Source of the DNA: Verrucomicrobiota bacterium
GTDB lineage: Bacteria; Verrucomicrobiota; Verrucomicrobiia; Chthoniobacterales; SZAS-18
Direction of reading: 5' to 3'
Assembly (NCBI GenBank): GCA_018240025.1
Contig: JAFEGM010000007.1
Location: 1 to 64,000 of the forward strand
Length of the DNA: 64,000 bases
Made by a program: the position numbers and the translations under genes. Below are positions 52,917 through 61,527 of the stretch, one piece after another. The number at the start of each line of letters is the position of its first letter. Position 1 is the stretch's first letter. The notes below the pieces were generated by a model. The model saw nothing but the letters and a program-made list of their open reading frames with translations. It was not told the DNA's origin and searched no databases.

Positions 52917-54707
52917 TTAGCCGAGCGCCTGCCAGATTGAGTCTTCGATGAATGTACTCGATCGGAGGCTCTTGCTGATCTTGGTCGCGTGACGCGAAAT
53001 CGCCACTTCGTCCGAAGTGCCAGCCCAACAGTGCTTCAATGCCCTAAGTGCCCAGCCAGGGGCCGCCATCTGCGCGATCCTGAACGCACACCGCTCGTTG
53101 GCCACGAATTCCGCGAGGGCAACCTCGCCAGGGTTCTCTCCCGCGATTCGTGCTAGCAGAGTGCCCGACTGCGATCGCCTGACGCCGCTCTGCGAATCAC
53201 GGTGAGGATACTCGAAGAGCAGCCCAGCAATTCCGCTCTCGTGCTGCAAGTATGCCGCGAAAACCTTTTTTGGTCCTCCACGGGACTGCTCGTGGACTTG
53301 TTGCTGAAAGATCCAGTCGCTCTTCACCAACGGCGCGTAGGTCCACCCGCAAGCGCCCAAGCGTAAGACGACGCCGACGGCGAACGCGTATTCCGGCTGC
53401 TCGCCCAGCGCCTGGAGCGAGTCCCTCCACGTCTCGTTTTCCTCCGCCGCCTGAAGTCGGAGGGGAGGCACGGTTCCGCGACCTGATGTTGGGCCGACGG
53501 CGACGCTTTCGAATTCGCCGGTCTCCGGAATGTCGCCTGGGCGGGCTTCGGACTTTGGCGCCTGCTTCGGCAGACGCTTCAGCGTGACCCGGCCGAAGTG
53601 TGGATGGTGCCCTATCACATCCCATCCCCGGGCCTTTTGGCCGGACCGGCCAGTCGCATCCGTATCAAGATCCTTGCCCTCCGGATTGGTGGGCGCGATG
53701 AGTGGAGGCCCGCTTCTTGGCTTAAGTTCACCTTCAGCCTTTTCGGCGCTGGGGCTGCCGTCATCGACCTTTTCGAAATGGACGGTCTCAAGCGCCGGAA
53801 GGCGTAAATCGCAGTAGGTAATTTGATGGGTCAAGAGCGCCCAGTAAGGGTCTGGCGGCGGAGGATCTTTGTCGGGGCATTTTGCCTTTGGGGTCGTGAG
53901 CGCAAAGATCCCGACGACCTCCATCTGCCGTTCACCCTGGAACGGTAGTCGCATGACGATATGGCGCACGTCTGGGTCCTCCCGATCGTGGTAGCGATGG
54001 ATCTTCCGCGCTTCCTCGCGAGCAAAGTCGTCGAGAAATAAATAGGCCGATGTCATTGCCTCGTCTTCACCCATGGTGCCCGGCAAGCAGACGGTGACTG
54101 CGCCTTGCTCCGGGCCGACGAACGTGCGCGGCCTCGATGGACTACCTCGGACCCAAAACGACGATTCCCAATCCGGTGCCGGGTTGATGAGCGCAGAGAC
54201 CAACGCGCCGGTCTGTCCGAGTAAGTCCACCACGACCGTGGTTGTTGGGATCAGAATGACGCAAGACCGATCCTGTTCCAGGCCGGGCTCGCCCGTCGCC
54301 TTCACCACTGCCTTGGCTCGCACCAAAACCGTGCTGAAGTAGGCGTCGCGCGGCAAGAAATAGTGCTCGCCGAAGTACGAGCGATGTTCGCTTGGTCGCA
54401 CGAGTTCGCCCGGCCCGGTGACGATCACTTGGTAACGCTTGGCCGGTCCAAAATTTGCGGCCCGATGGGTCCTTGCTCCGCGCTGCCACAAGGAGTTCAC
54501 TGTGAGGAGCGCAAGCAACCCAACCGGAAACTCCTGCATCTTTTCGACACGGCCGGCTTGCAAGAAAACCTCTACGCGCGCGTTGGCTTTGCTGGGCCCA
54601 AGACGAACCCTCCCAACCGCCCTGACCTGCCAAATGGTTGGGTCCTTTCGGGCGGAACGAATAGGATGGCGGGCAACAATGGCGGTCGGCATGCCGATCA
54701 GTGGCAT
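52917..54707 (-). CDS. TnsE-like transposition protein (by position)
   Basis: 596 residues, directly downstream of tniQ/tnsD in the tnsABCDE order. Tn7 TnsE is 538 residues. No catalytic motif is seen. The C-terminal ~150 residues (KVFAAYLQHESGIAGLLFEYPHRD, TLLARIAG, ALKHCWAGTSDEV) recall the DNA-binding end of TnsE, where a strand-rich domain precedes helices. TnsE steers Tn7 to replicating plasmids. Assignment rests mainly on synteny and size; it could also be an accessory protein of another kind. Confidence 0.5.
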   Translation of the reverse strand: MPLIGMPTAIVARHPIRSARKDPTIWQVRAVGRVRLGPSKANARVEVFLQAGRVEKMQEFPVGLLALLTVNSLWQRGARTHRAANFGPAKRYQVIVTGPGELVRPSEHRSYFGEHYFLPRDAYFSTVLVRAKAVVKATGEPGLEQDRSCVILIPTTTVVVDLLGQTGALVSALINPAPDWESSFWVRGSPSRPRTFVGPEQGAVTVCLPGTMGEDEAMTSAYLFLDDFAREEARKIHRYHDREDPDVRHIVMRLPFQGERQMEVVGIFALTTPKAKCPDKDPPPPDPYWALLTHQITYCDLRLPALETVHFEKVDDGSPSAEKAEGELKPRSGPPLIAPTNPEGKDLDTDATGRSGQKARGWDVIGHHPHFGRVTLKRLPKQAPKSEARPGDIPETGEFESVAVGPTSGRGTVPPLRLQAAEENETWRDSLQALGEQPEYAFAVGVVLRLGACGWTYAPLVKSDWIFQQQVHEQSRGGPKKVFAAYLQHESGIAGLLFEYPHRDSQSGVRRSQSGTLLARIAGENPGEVALAEFVANERCAFRIAQMAAPGWALRALKHCWAGTSDEVAISRHATKISKSLRSSTFIEDSIWQALG

Positions 54708-54751
54708 CGACTCTTCGCAACTGCTGCCTGAATTCTAACACCGAGGTTTTC

Positions 54752-56305
54752 TTACACGGTTGGCGGTTCGACTGTCCGATAAGCTTGAAATGGGTGGTTC
54801 TTCAGCCCATCGCTTTTGGCCTTGTAGCGCGGTTCAATTTCGCCAGCCCGAAGCAACGGAGTAATCCACCGGGACTTGATCACCATAGCGGATCGCCCCA
54901 GCAAATCCGCTATGTCACGACTGCTCAGAAATCGCCCGCTGCAAAGGAGTAGGATGCCTTCGCGCAGACGTTTGGGATCGCGGCAGCGCTGCTTGCGGTA
55001 GTTCGTGGAAAGCGCCCGCAATCGAGTCCACTCCTCGGAGGCTCGTTCGACGCATTGCGCGGCACGTTGCCGCGAGCCCTTGTTCCTTGCCCGCACGGTC
55101 GCGACCAGTTTCTCAGCGGTCGGCACGATCTGACTGAAGTGGCATTGGTAGAAGCCTCGAGCTTTCAGGAGCTTGGCCACCTGTGGAATGCGATACCAAT
55201 AACGACGGTTCAGGCCGGCGACGAAATTCAGCATGTCGGCCTTCCGCTTCTCCCCAGGGGACGGTGCACGCCGCGGCCGTGGCGGTTCCTCGAGCAGCTC
55301 GCGAAGCCACGGCTCGACCTTGCCGCCCAGCGTAATGTCAGAGGCTCTCCGCCGCGTCTTGCGCATCGTTTCGCGCAGACGCTCGGGCTCCTCCAAGAGC
55401 CACAGCGCAGCCGCGGCTACGGCCGCGCGATCGCGAGGATCGGCGAGGAAGTCGAACGTCTTTTGCTCAAAGCGTTCCGAGTTCAAATCAATCCCGCTCG
55501 ATGCACTCACGGCCGCGCGCCACGGCCGTAGTCGAGTTCTCGTGCCGACCAAGCTCGTAGTCAGATTCCAAAACCCGCTCAGGAACGCCAGCGAGCCGAG
55601 CTTCGTGCCAAGGCTCTCGAACTCTCCCGTGCTGACCAATGCATCCATTTGCTCGTTCCTCCGAACCTCAGATGGCTCCACTGGCTCACCAGGATGAGCC
55701 CGCAGATCGAACTCGCATTTGTCGCACAGTGCGAGTGGAGCGCTCTTCGCGCCTGGTCGACTGCGCAGCGTCGCGCGGAAGTAATTGATGACCCCCTGGC
55801 AACTTGGGCACCGGTTCTCGAGTCGCACCGCGTGGGTTGGGCAAGCTGTACGCAGGCTCAGACGCCAACTGCGTCTGTAATGTTGCGACTCCTTGAGGCA
55901 TTGCGGGCAGAACTGCATCCAGGGTCGGTGGCAAAACGGGCCAATACTCCGACGCGGCAAGATCCAGCGGGTCAGACCTGCGCCGACGGTTTCAAACAGA
56001 CGCCCCTCCAACCCAAGCAACGTCTGGTTGCGCCGCAGCTCGTCAACCTGCGCGCCGGTGCTGGCCGAAAGGCCCGCGAGCAACTTCGCGGAGACCGCTC
56101 CATCCCAATCCTGATTTTGGCCGATCGCTTTTCCGCAGACTTCGCCGACGAAGCCGGTCACGGGCAAACTGTGCGCCCAAGCCAGACGCAATACCCATGA
56201 GGTCAAGGTCTCGTCTTCACCCAGTGGCAACCGCACGGGCAATTGTCTTTGCCGACTGGGAGCATCCAGCGGTGCCGCGAATCCGAAGTGCGAAGGCGAT
56301 CCCAC
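54752..56305 (-). CDS. tniQ: TniQ/TnsD-family target-selection protein
   Basis: About 517 residues from GTG 56305, 4 bases after the tniB stop; GTG 56356 is an alternative. TniQ domain RLPLGEDETLTSWVLRLAWAHSL and zinc-finger pairs FCPQCLKES, CPTHAVRLENRCPSC and LCDKCEFD. In Tn7-like elements this protein recognises the attachment site; here that would be comM. A long C-terminal HTH-like helical region follows (DIADLLGRSAMVIKSRW). Confidence 0.88.
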   Translation of the reverse strand: MGSPSHFGFAAPLDAPSRQRQLPVRLPLGEDETLTSWVLRLAWAHSLPVTGFVGEVCGKAIGQNQDWDGAVSAKLLAGLSASTGAQVDELRRNQTLLGLEGRLFETVGAGLTRWILPRRSIGPFCHRPWMQFCPQCLKESQHYRRSWRLSLRTACPTHAVRLENRCPSCQGVINYFRATLRSRPGAKSAPLALCDKCEFDLRAHPGEPVEPSEVRRNEQMDALVSTGEFESLGTKLGSLAFLSGFWNLTTSLVGTRTRLRPWRAAVSASSGIDLNSERFEQKTFDFLADPRDRAAVAAAALWLLEEPERLRETMRKTRRRASDITLGGKVEPWLRELLEEPPRPRRAPSPGEKRKADMLNFVAGLNRRYWYRIPQVAKLLKARGFYQCHFSQIVPTAEKLVATVRARNKGSRQRAAQCVERASEEWTRLRALSTNYRKQRCRDPKRLREGILLLCSGRFLSSRDIADLLGRSAMVIKSRWITPLLRAGEIEPRYKAKSDGLKNHPFQAYRTVEPPTV

Positions 56306-56309
56306 CGGA

Positions 56310-57209
56310 CTAGTCGGTAAACGCTTCGTCTCCCAGCGGCTCGAACGCACATTCACGTCGCGCGCTCGGCGGGATCCAATTTAGACTCTTCAGCGAGGCG
56401 GCATCGATCTGCTCGCGCCCAGTTCGAACTGCTTCGACCGCCGCGCGCGAGATAATGCGGGCGACTTCGCCAAGCAGCCCTTCAGACATCGTCATCAGCC
56501 GCAAAGCCATATCGTTGCTCGCCAGATGAGAGGGATTTCGCAGGGGCGTCGAGACTTCGAAGCTGAACAGCAGCTTGCGAAAATTCTCACCGTCTTCCCA
56601 GCGGGGAAGTTTCACAGGTTCGAAGCGATTCGCCATCTGCGGATCAACGCGAAACGCGTTCCGTGCTTCCTCGGTACCCACGGCCACCAAGCCGATCTGC
56701 AGGCCGTTACTGAGGCGCCGCAGCGTATTGAGGAAGGCTCGCTGGCGCGCGCCGCTGCCGGCCAGAAGGTTGTGAACCTCGTCGATGATGAGCATGCGCG
56801 TCTCGAGGCTGCGCAAGAGTCCGGATAGCTGGGAGCGCAGATTCTCCAGCCGATCGTTGACCTTGTGCGGCGCGCACAAGCGTTCCAGGCAGATGGAGAA
56901 AAACTCTCGATCGCTTGGGGTCGCAGGTGCTTCGACCATCAAGACCGGAAGGCCGGGCTCGATCTTTTCGGACGCATTTTTCAGGCGGCAAAAGTACGTC
57001 ACGAGCATCGACTTGCCGGCGTTGGAGTCGCCCCAGATGAGCAGGCTGGGCATTCGCGCCACCGAAGGATACGTGAAGAGGTCCTCCAACTTGTCGAACA
57101 GGTCCATCGCCCTTGGGTAGTTGATCCATTTTGGCACGCGGATCGCCTTGATACGCTCGGGGTCCGACAGTTCCAGCAGCTCGGCCGCCTGCGGCAATAG
57201 GTGATTCAT
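56310..57209 (-). CDS. tniB: TniB/TnsC-family AAA+ transposition regulator
   Basis: 299 residues from ATG 57209 (MNHLLPQAAELLEL). Walker A SLLIWGDSNAGKSML (GDSNAGKS, 60-67) and Walker B MLIIDEVHNLL (D143-E144), with sensor GLVAVGTEEARN. Shorter than Tn7 TnsC (555 residues), like the TniB of Tn5053/Tn6022-type elements. It links the target selector to the transposase and provides target immunity. Confidence 0.92.
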   Translation of the reverse strand: MNHLLPQAAELLELSDPERIKAIRVPKWINYPRAMDLFDKLEDLFTYPSVARMPSLLIWGDSNAGKSMLVTYFCRLKNASEKIEPGLPVLMVEAPATPSDREFFSICLERLCAPHKVNDRLENLRSQLSGLLRSLETRMLIIDEVHNLLAGSGARQRAFLNTLRRLSNGLQIGLVAVGTEEARNAFRVDPQMANRFEPVKLPRWEDGENFRKLLFSFEVSTPLRNPSHLASNDMALRLMTMSEGLLGEVARIISRAAVEAVRTGREQIDAASLKSLNWIPPSARRECAFEPLGDEAFTD

Positions 57210-57213
57210 GGGG

Positions 57214-59121
57214 TTAGCTCTTGAAGTCGACGGAGAAGTTTTGGCCGAGGCTGAAGGCTGCCTCGGTCCGCTCTGCCGGCGGGCGTGATGGCGGTTTCGA
57301 AACCGGCTCCTCCTTGCGCGCGATGTAGTCGGCCGCGCCCTCGTGCCGCCGCTCGTCCTGCTCCTTCGCGCGCAACGCGCCCTTCGTGGTCGCAATCGCT
57401 TTGTGGGTCAGCGCGCGCATACGCTCCCGCGCCGCGTAGATCATTTCCTCGTTGATCATCTTCGCCCCCTCGGCCCGGAGCTTTCGAGTGATCTCCCGCA
57501 GCTCCCACAGACTCATGACGGGCCGCGAAATGTCCCGATACGTCAGCTCGAAATGCTGCATCAACTGAGGATCGAAAAACCAAACTCGGCTGATGTCCCG
57601 CGGATCGCGACGGATCAAGAACAGGCGCTTAACCTTAACATTTTTGGGGTCCTTGGCGCCGACCCAGCGGGTGAGATGCTCGCCCCAATACGTGATGTCA
57701 TCGATCATGACTCCGTAGGGCTGCACCGTGCGCTGAACGAACGGAAGGAAGGCGAGACGAATCCGATCAGGTGCTGTGTGGCGCATCGGCAGGCCGAGGC
57801 CCAAACCCGCCCCGGCCAAGAGCCCGTCTTCCCAGACCTGAATTGGAGGTTTTCCTCCCAGGCCCTTATGCCCGCGGCGATGGTAGATGTTGACGATCCA
57901 ATCCAGAATTAGTCGCTCCAACTCGTCGAGCGTCAGGGCAGCCCGCTGCTCCGAAGGATATTCGCCCCGGTCCTTTGGATTGGAAAAGGTGGTTCCAGGC
58001 AGCTTGTGGATCTCACTGCCGATCGTCGAGATGAGCCGCTCAACTCGACCTCCGTCTTGAGGCATTCCAGCGCGCCGGAAATGGATCGAGATGCCCAGCA
58101 TCTCGCAGCCTTTCTCCATGGTCGTACTCCGGAACTCGCGGGCATTGTCGACGTGGATGACTTCTGGAGTTCCCCAAACGGGCCAGTCTCCCTCGACGCC
58201 TCGGCGAGCCAGCAGGCTTTCCTTGGGCAGGATGGCCTGTGAGACGCAGATGCCGACCGACGTCGCAGACGGTGCGTCCAGCGACAGGTAGACCCCAACT
58301 ACCACACGGGACAAGGCGTCCTCAGCAAGGGTAATGAACGGCCTGCCAATGGGCTGGCGCGTAGCTCGATCGACGACCTCCAAGTCAATTTTCGTGTGAT
58401 CGATGTGGACGATCGACCAAGGCCTGATTGCCCCAGGCAATGTCCCAATGAGCGGACGAAGCTTGCGAGCAGCTTTCGGCCCCAAACGCGCCCTGGTCAC
58501 GGCACGCTCGGCCAGCGCCTTGATCCGATTTCGCACCGAGCTTTCGCATGGTGGCTCAATGCCTGCCTTCGCGCATCGCGCGCGCACAGCTTCCGCGACC
58601 GCCCGTTTGGGAAGCCGATTTTCCGTCAGGTAAAGCTCCTCGATCGCTGCGTTGACGATCTGCTCACAAGCCGGGTCCAACCGTGACTTCAAGGCGCCTC
58701 CCCGGCGGTGGTATTCGGGCACCAACGAGTAGAGCGTGGCGCCCTGAGAGTAGAGCGCGATCCACCGATAGAGAGCAGACACCGAGATTTTCAGCTCCTT
58801 GCCCCGCTCCACGACGTCTCCGCTCGTGCGCTTCTCGAGCAACGGTCGAATCGCGTCGAAACGCTTACGGGCGACCTCGACGTGCTTTGCGGGAATCAGC
58901 TCCAGATCAACGTCTTGAATCGAGCGAGCTGGGTCAGCTTCGCCATCAGTCGGGTTGCCTGGCTCACCGATCGCATCCAGCTCGGCCACATTTGCCACAA
59001 AGGGCCGGGCGTTCGGCGCCTTGGGCGTCAGGACGTACCGTCCCACGGAAAGCAGCGAGGTGATTTTGCACTCAAACCCTCGGCACTTCACGACGGCGCC
59101 GATTTTGATTTCTAGGGGCAT
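57214..59121 (-). CDS. tniA: TniA/TnsB DDE transposase
   Basis: 635 residues. N-terminal HTH region (GKELKISVSALYRWIALY), then the DDE core: VHIDHTKIDLE (Asp241), VIHVDNAREFRS (Asp325) and DGGRVERLIST (Glu361), all intact. Mu-type beta-barrel C-terminal domain (GVMIDDITYWGEHLTRW). Cuts and joins the element's 3' ends. 4 bases after tnsA and 4 bases before tniB. Confidence 0.95.
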   Translation of the reverse strand: MPLEIKIGAVVKCRGFECKITSLLSVGRYVLTPKAPNARPFVANVAELDAIGEPGNPTDGEADPARSIQDVDLELIPAKHVEVARKRFDAIRPLLEKRTSGDVVERGKELKISVSALYRWIALYSQGATLYSLVPEYHRRGGALKSRLDPACEQIVNAAIEELYLTENRLPKRAVAEAVRARCAKAGIEPPCESSVRNRIKALAERAVTRARLGPKAARKLRPLIGTLPGAIRPWSIVHIDHTKIDLEVVDRATRQPIGRPFITLAEDALSRVVVGVYLSLDAPSATSVGICVSQAILPKESLLARRGVEGDWPVWGTPEVIHVDNAREFRSTTMEKGCEMLGISIHFRRAGMPQDGGRVERLISTIGSEIHKLPGTTFSNPKDRGEYPSEQRAALTLDELERLILDWIVNIYHRRGHKGLGGKPPIQVWEDGLLAGAGLGLGLPMRHTAPDRIRLAFLPFVQRTVQPYGVMIDDITYWGEHLTRWVGAKDPKNVKVKRLFLIRRDPRDISRVWFFDPQLMQHFELTYRDISRPVMSLWELREITRKLRAEGAKMINEEMIYAARERMRALTHKAIATTKGALRAKEQDERRHEGAADYIARKEEPVSKPPSRPPAERTEAAFSLGQNFSVDFKS

Positions 59122-59125
59122 AGAT

Positions 59126-59875
59126 TCAGTGTGTTTGCTGTGGAAGGCGCTCGAAAAGGCTCGCCATGTACGGGGGAAGGCGTAGCCGCGATTTCATCGT
59201 CAGCGGCTGACTCAGATCGGTCTCGATGTTGCGCCAACCGACCAGGTTCCAGAGGTTGGGGATCAGCAGCGCCTGGTTGATCCGATCGCTGCACGTCGCC
59301 ACGAGCAGTTGCTCGGCGGTGAGGCCATCCTCAAACCGCTCAAGGACGGTCAGAAGGGCACGACAGCGATCGGAGTCGCTGCTCTTCATCATGAAGGGCA
59401 GAAGGACACGCGCGTTTTCCAACCGTCCGCTCCGAATTCGGCTCTCGTCGAGGATGTGAAACAGCCACCCGTTCCGCCGTGCATACTCAGTGGCCGCTCG
59501 AAACGCTGGCCGGTAGCGCGCAAAATTCTTCCAGACTTCCTCGCGAGGCTTCACCTCAACGAGCCAAGGTTTGGCCTTCCCGGGCTGTCTACTCGGCCAG
59601 AGCTGCCTTTTCGGCCTGAAAGTGACGAGGAAGTCGGGCGTGTAGCGCCGTGCCTTCCCGCTGGCGTCCTTCCACGTGACGCACACCGGCTGCCCCTCCA
59701 CCGCGGTGACGTCTCGATCAAAATCCATCAACTGGAGAAAGTCGCGTTCGAGTAGGGACTCGAAGGGGACACTCACCTTGAGGCGTTGCAGGGCGTGGCG
59801 CCCGGTGATGGTTCGTCGACTGACTGGAATTTTGCGCACGCTCATACGAATGGCGCACTTTTCCGTGAGCCGCAT
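59126..59875 (-). CDS. tnsA: TnsA-type endonuclease of heteromeric transposase
   Basis: 249 residues from ATG 59875. Restriction-like fold: PFESLLERDFLQLMDFD (catalytic Glu39 region), RYTPDFLVTF (Asp81) and WLVEVKPREE (E107-x-K109). TnsA cuts the 5' ends so transposition is cut-and-paste with TnsB. First gene of the set, next to the right end. Its presence places the element among Tn7-like rather than Tn5053-like transposons. Confidence 0.92.
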   Translation of the reverse strand: MRLTEKCAIRMSVRKIPVSRRTITGRHALQRLKVSVPFESLLERDFLQLMDFDRDVTAVEGQPVCVTWKDASGKARRYTPDFLVTFRPKRQLWPSRQPGKAKPWLVEVKPREEVWKNFARYRPAFRAATEYARRNGWLFHILDESRIRSGRLENARVLLPFMMKSSDSDRCRALLTVLERFEDGLTAEQLLVATCSDRINQALLIPNLWNLVGWRNIETDLSQPLTMKSRLRLPPYMASLFERLPQQTH

Positions 59876-60029
59876 TTTTGAACAACGCGGAACCTAGCGG
59901 TGCCCTTTTTTCACATGTTTCGAGGCGTCAGGGCCCTCGCTTGCTGGTGTCAAAGTGGCCTCCTGGGTACCGATCCCTGCGCGCTGGAGGCACTCGGGCC
60001 GACGGTCTGTAGAGCAGCATTTGCCGCGA

Positions 60030-60095
60030 CGGATTGCCACTCCCTCTAATTTTCACTGCTCACACCTGGAGCGGATGGCCGGATTCCCTCCAATT
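60030..60095. repeat. Two direct TnsB-binding-like sites at the right end
   Basis: CGGATTGCCACTCCCTCTAATT (60030-60051; 22 bases read as two parts) and a similar CGGATGGCC-GATTCCCTCCAATT (60072-60095) share CGGAT.GCC and TCCCTC.AATT. Tn7-family ends carry spaced copies of such sites for the transposase. Confidence 0.6.
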
Positions 60096-60108
60096 CGTGC
60101 GGTTCACA
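60090..60108 (-). repeat. Right terminal inverted repeat
   Basis: Reads TGTGAACCGCACGAATTGG on the minus strand and matches the left terminus at 15 of 19 bases. Ends in ACA-3', as is usual for Tn7-like elements. Confidence 0.88.
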
Positions 60109-60113
60109 ATCGC
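60109..60113. repeat. Target-site duplication ATCGC, right copy
   Basis: Immediately follows TTCACA; identical to 5793-5797. Keeping one copy restores comM as ...[17 protein letters not shown].... Confidence 0.9.
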
Positions 60114-60766
60114 ACAATCCCAGCCCGGGCGAAGTCAGCCTGGCACACCATGGAGTGCTCTTCCTGGACGAGTTGCCCGAGTTCAAGCGCAGCGCCCTGG
60201 AGACGCTGCGCCAGCCGCTCGAGGACGGCAAAGTCACCATCTCGCGGGCCGCCGGGACGATGACCTTTCCAGCGGACTTCATGCTCATCGCCGCCATGAA
60301 CCCCTGTCCCTGCGGGCATTTCGGCGATGTGAAGAAGCCCTGTCGCTGCAGCCCGGTGCAGGTGCAGCGCTACCGCGCCCGCATCTCCGGTCCGCTGCTC
60401 GACCGCATCGATCTGCACGTCGAGGTGCCGGCCATCGAGTATCGCGAACTCGCCAGCGACGAGGAGGCCGAGCCCTCGGCCGCGATGCGAGCCCGGGTCG
60501 AGGCCTGCCGCCGTCGGCAGCTCGAGCGCACCGGCGCGCCCAATGCCCGACTCAAGCCGCGCCAGATCAAGCAGCTCTGCCGGCTCGACGACACGGGGGC
60601 CGGCATGCTGCGCCTGGCCATGAGCGAACTCAACCTTTCGGCCCGGGCCTACGACCGGATCCTCAAAGTTGCGCGCACCATCGCCGATCTGGCCGACAGC
60701 GACGCCATCCAGCCCGAGCATCTCGGCGAGGCGATCCAGTATCGGACGCTCGACCGCGGGATGTAG
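60114..60766 (+). pseudogene. comM: comM (yifB) 3' part
   Basis: Encodes the C-terminal half of ComM, from [20 protein letters not shown] (Walker B LFLDE) through [27 protein letters not shown] (sensor/Arg-finger region) to [15 protein letters not shown] and [10 protein letters not shown]. It has no start of its own and is separated from its other half by the 54-kb element, so this allele should be inactive unless the element leaves. Confidence 0.93.
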
Positions 60767-60814
60767 GGCCGCGAGCCGGGAATGCTGGCGAACGGAGTTG
60801 GTCAACCGATCGGC

Positions 60815-61303
60815 TCAGCGCGATTCGAAGATCTTCGGCTTCGGCTTCTGCTGCCGCGCCTTTTCCGCAGCCGCCTTCTGCCGTGCCTCGTATTCGCGCT
60901 TTTGGCGGATGGCCCCGGCGACCACTTGTGGGTCACGGCTGCCGGTTACCTGACGGGCACGATACTCCTCGGCCTGCCGCCGGGCTCCGGCGGCGACCGC
61001 CGGGTCCGTCGGGCGACGTGGGCTCGGTGGCACCACATTCGATCGGACCGGCCGCGCGGGATAGGCGGAGCCGGAGTTGCGGTAGTTCTGGATGGCCTGC
61101 TGCGGTGTCGTGGTGGACGTCCGATAGGCGGGCGGCTGAGCCGGCAGGATCGGGGCCAGCTTCTGCGCCGGCGTGGGAGGACGCGCGGGGGCGGACTGGG
61201 GTGGCGGGGAAGCGGCCTTCTTCGGTGCGGGCGTCGGATCGGCCGCGGAAAGCGCACCGGCGCAGACGACGGAAAGTGCAAAGCTGAACAGTCGTGGTGG
61301 CAT
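60815..61303 (-). CDS. Small secreted Pro/Ala-rich protein
   Basis: 162 residues from ATG 61303 (MPPRLFSFALSVVCAGALSAAD signal peptide). Low-complexity Pro/Ala linker (PPPQSAPARPPTPAQKL), then a charged tail (RRQAEEYRARQ, RQKREYEARQKAAAEKARQQ) likely to be helical. No family known. It lies outside the transposon, after comM; in-frame upstream extension to 61429 is rejected in favour of the signal peptide. Confidence 0.6.
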   Translation of the reverse strand: MPPRLFSFALSVVCAGALSAADPTPAPKKAASPPPQSAPARPPTPAQKLAPILPAQPPAYRTSTTTPQQAIQNYRNSGSAYPARPVRSNVVPPSPRRPTDPAVAAGARRQAEEYRARQVTGSRDPQVVAGAIRQKREYEARQKAAAEKARQQKPKPKIFESR

Positions 61304-61527
61304 GGTTCGAGGGTCTTCGGGTTGGCTGAATGGAATCCTCCCCGCGGCAAGAGCCCGCATCACCCGTCGAGCTCGAGGAGCCGAGCACGACACGAGCAGG
61401 TGATAGCAAAACTCTTCACCCCGGGTCAACCCTGCGCTGGCGCATCGTATCTCCCGCCAAGGGATCGGGCTTGCGGTGCCTTCGGATCTCGAAGGTGGGA
61501 TTTGGCCAGCCAGTCAATTCGCACAGC

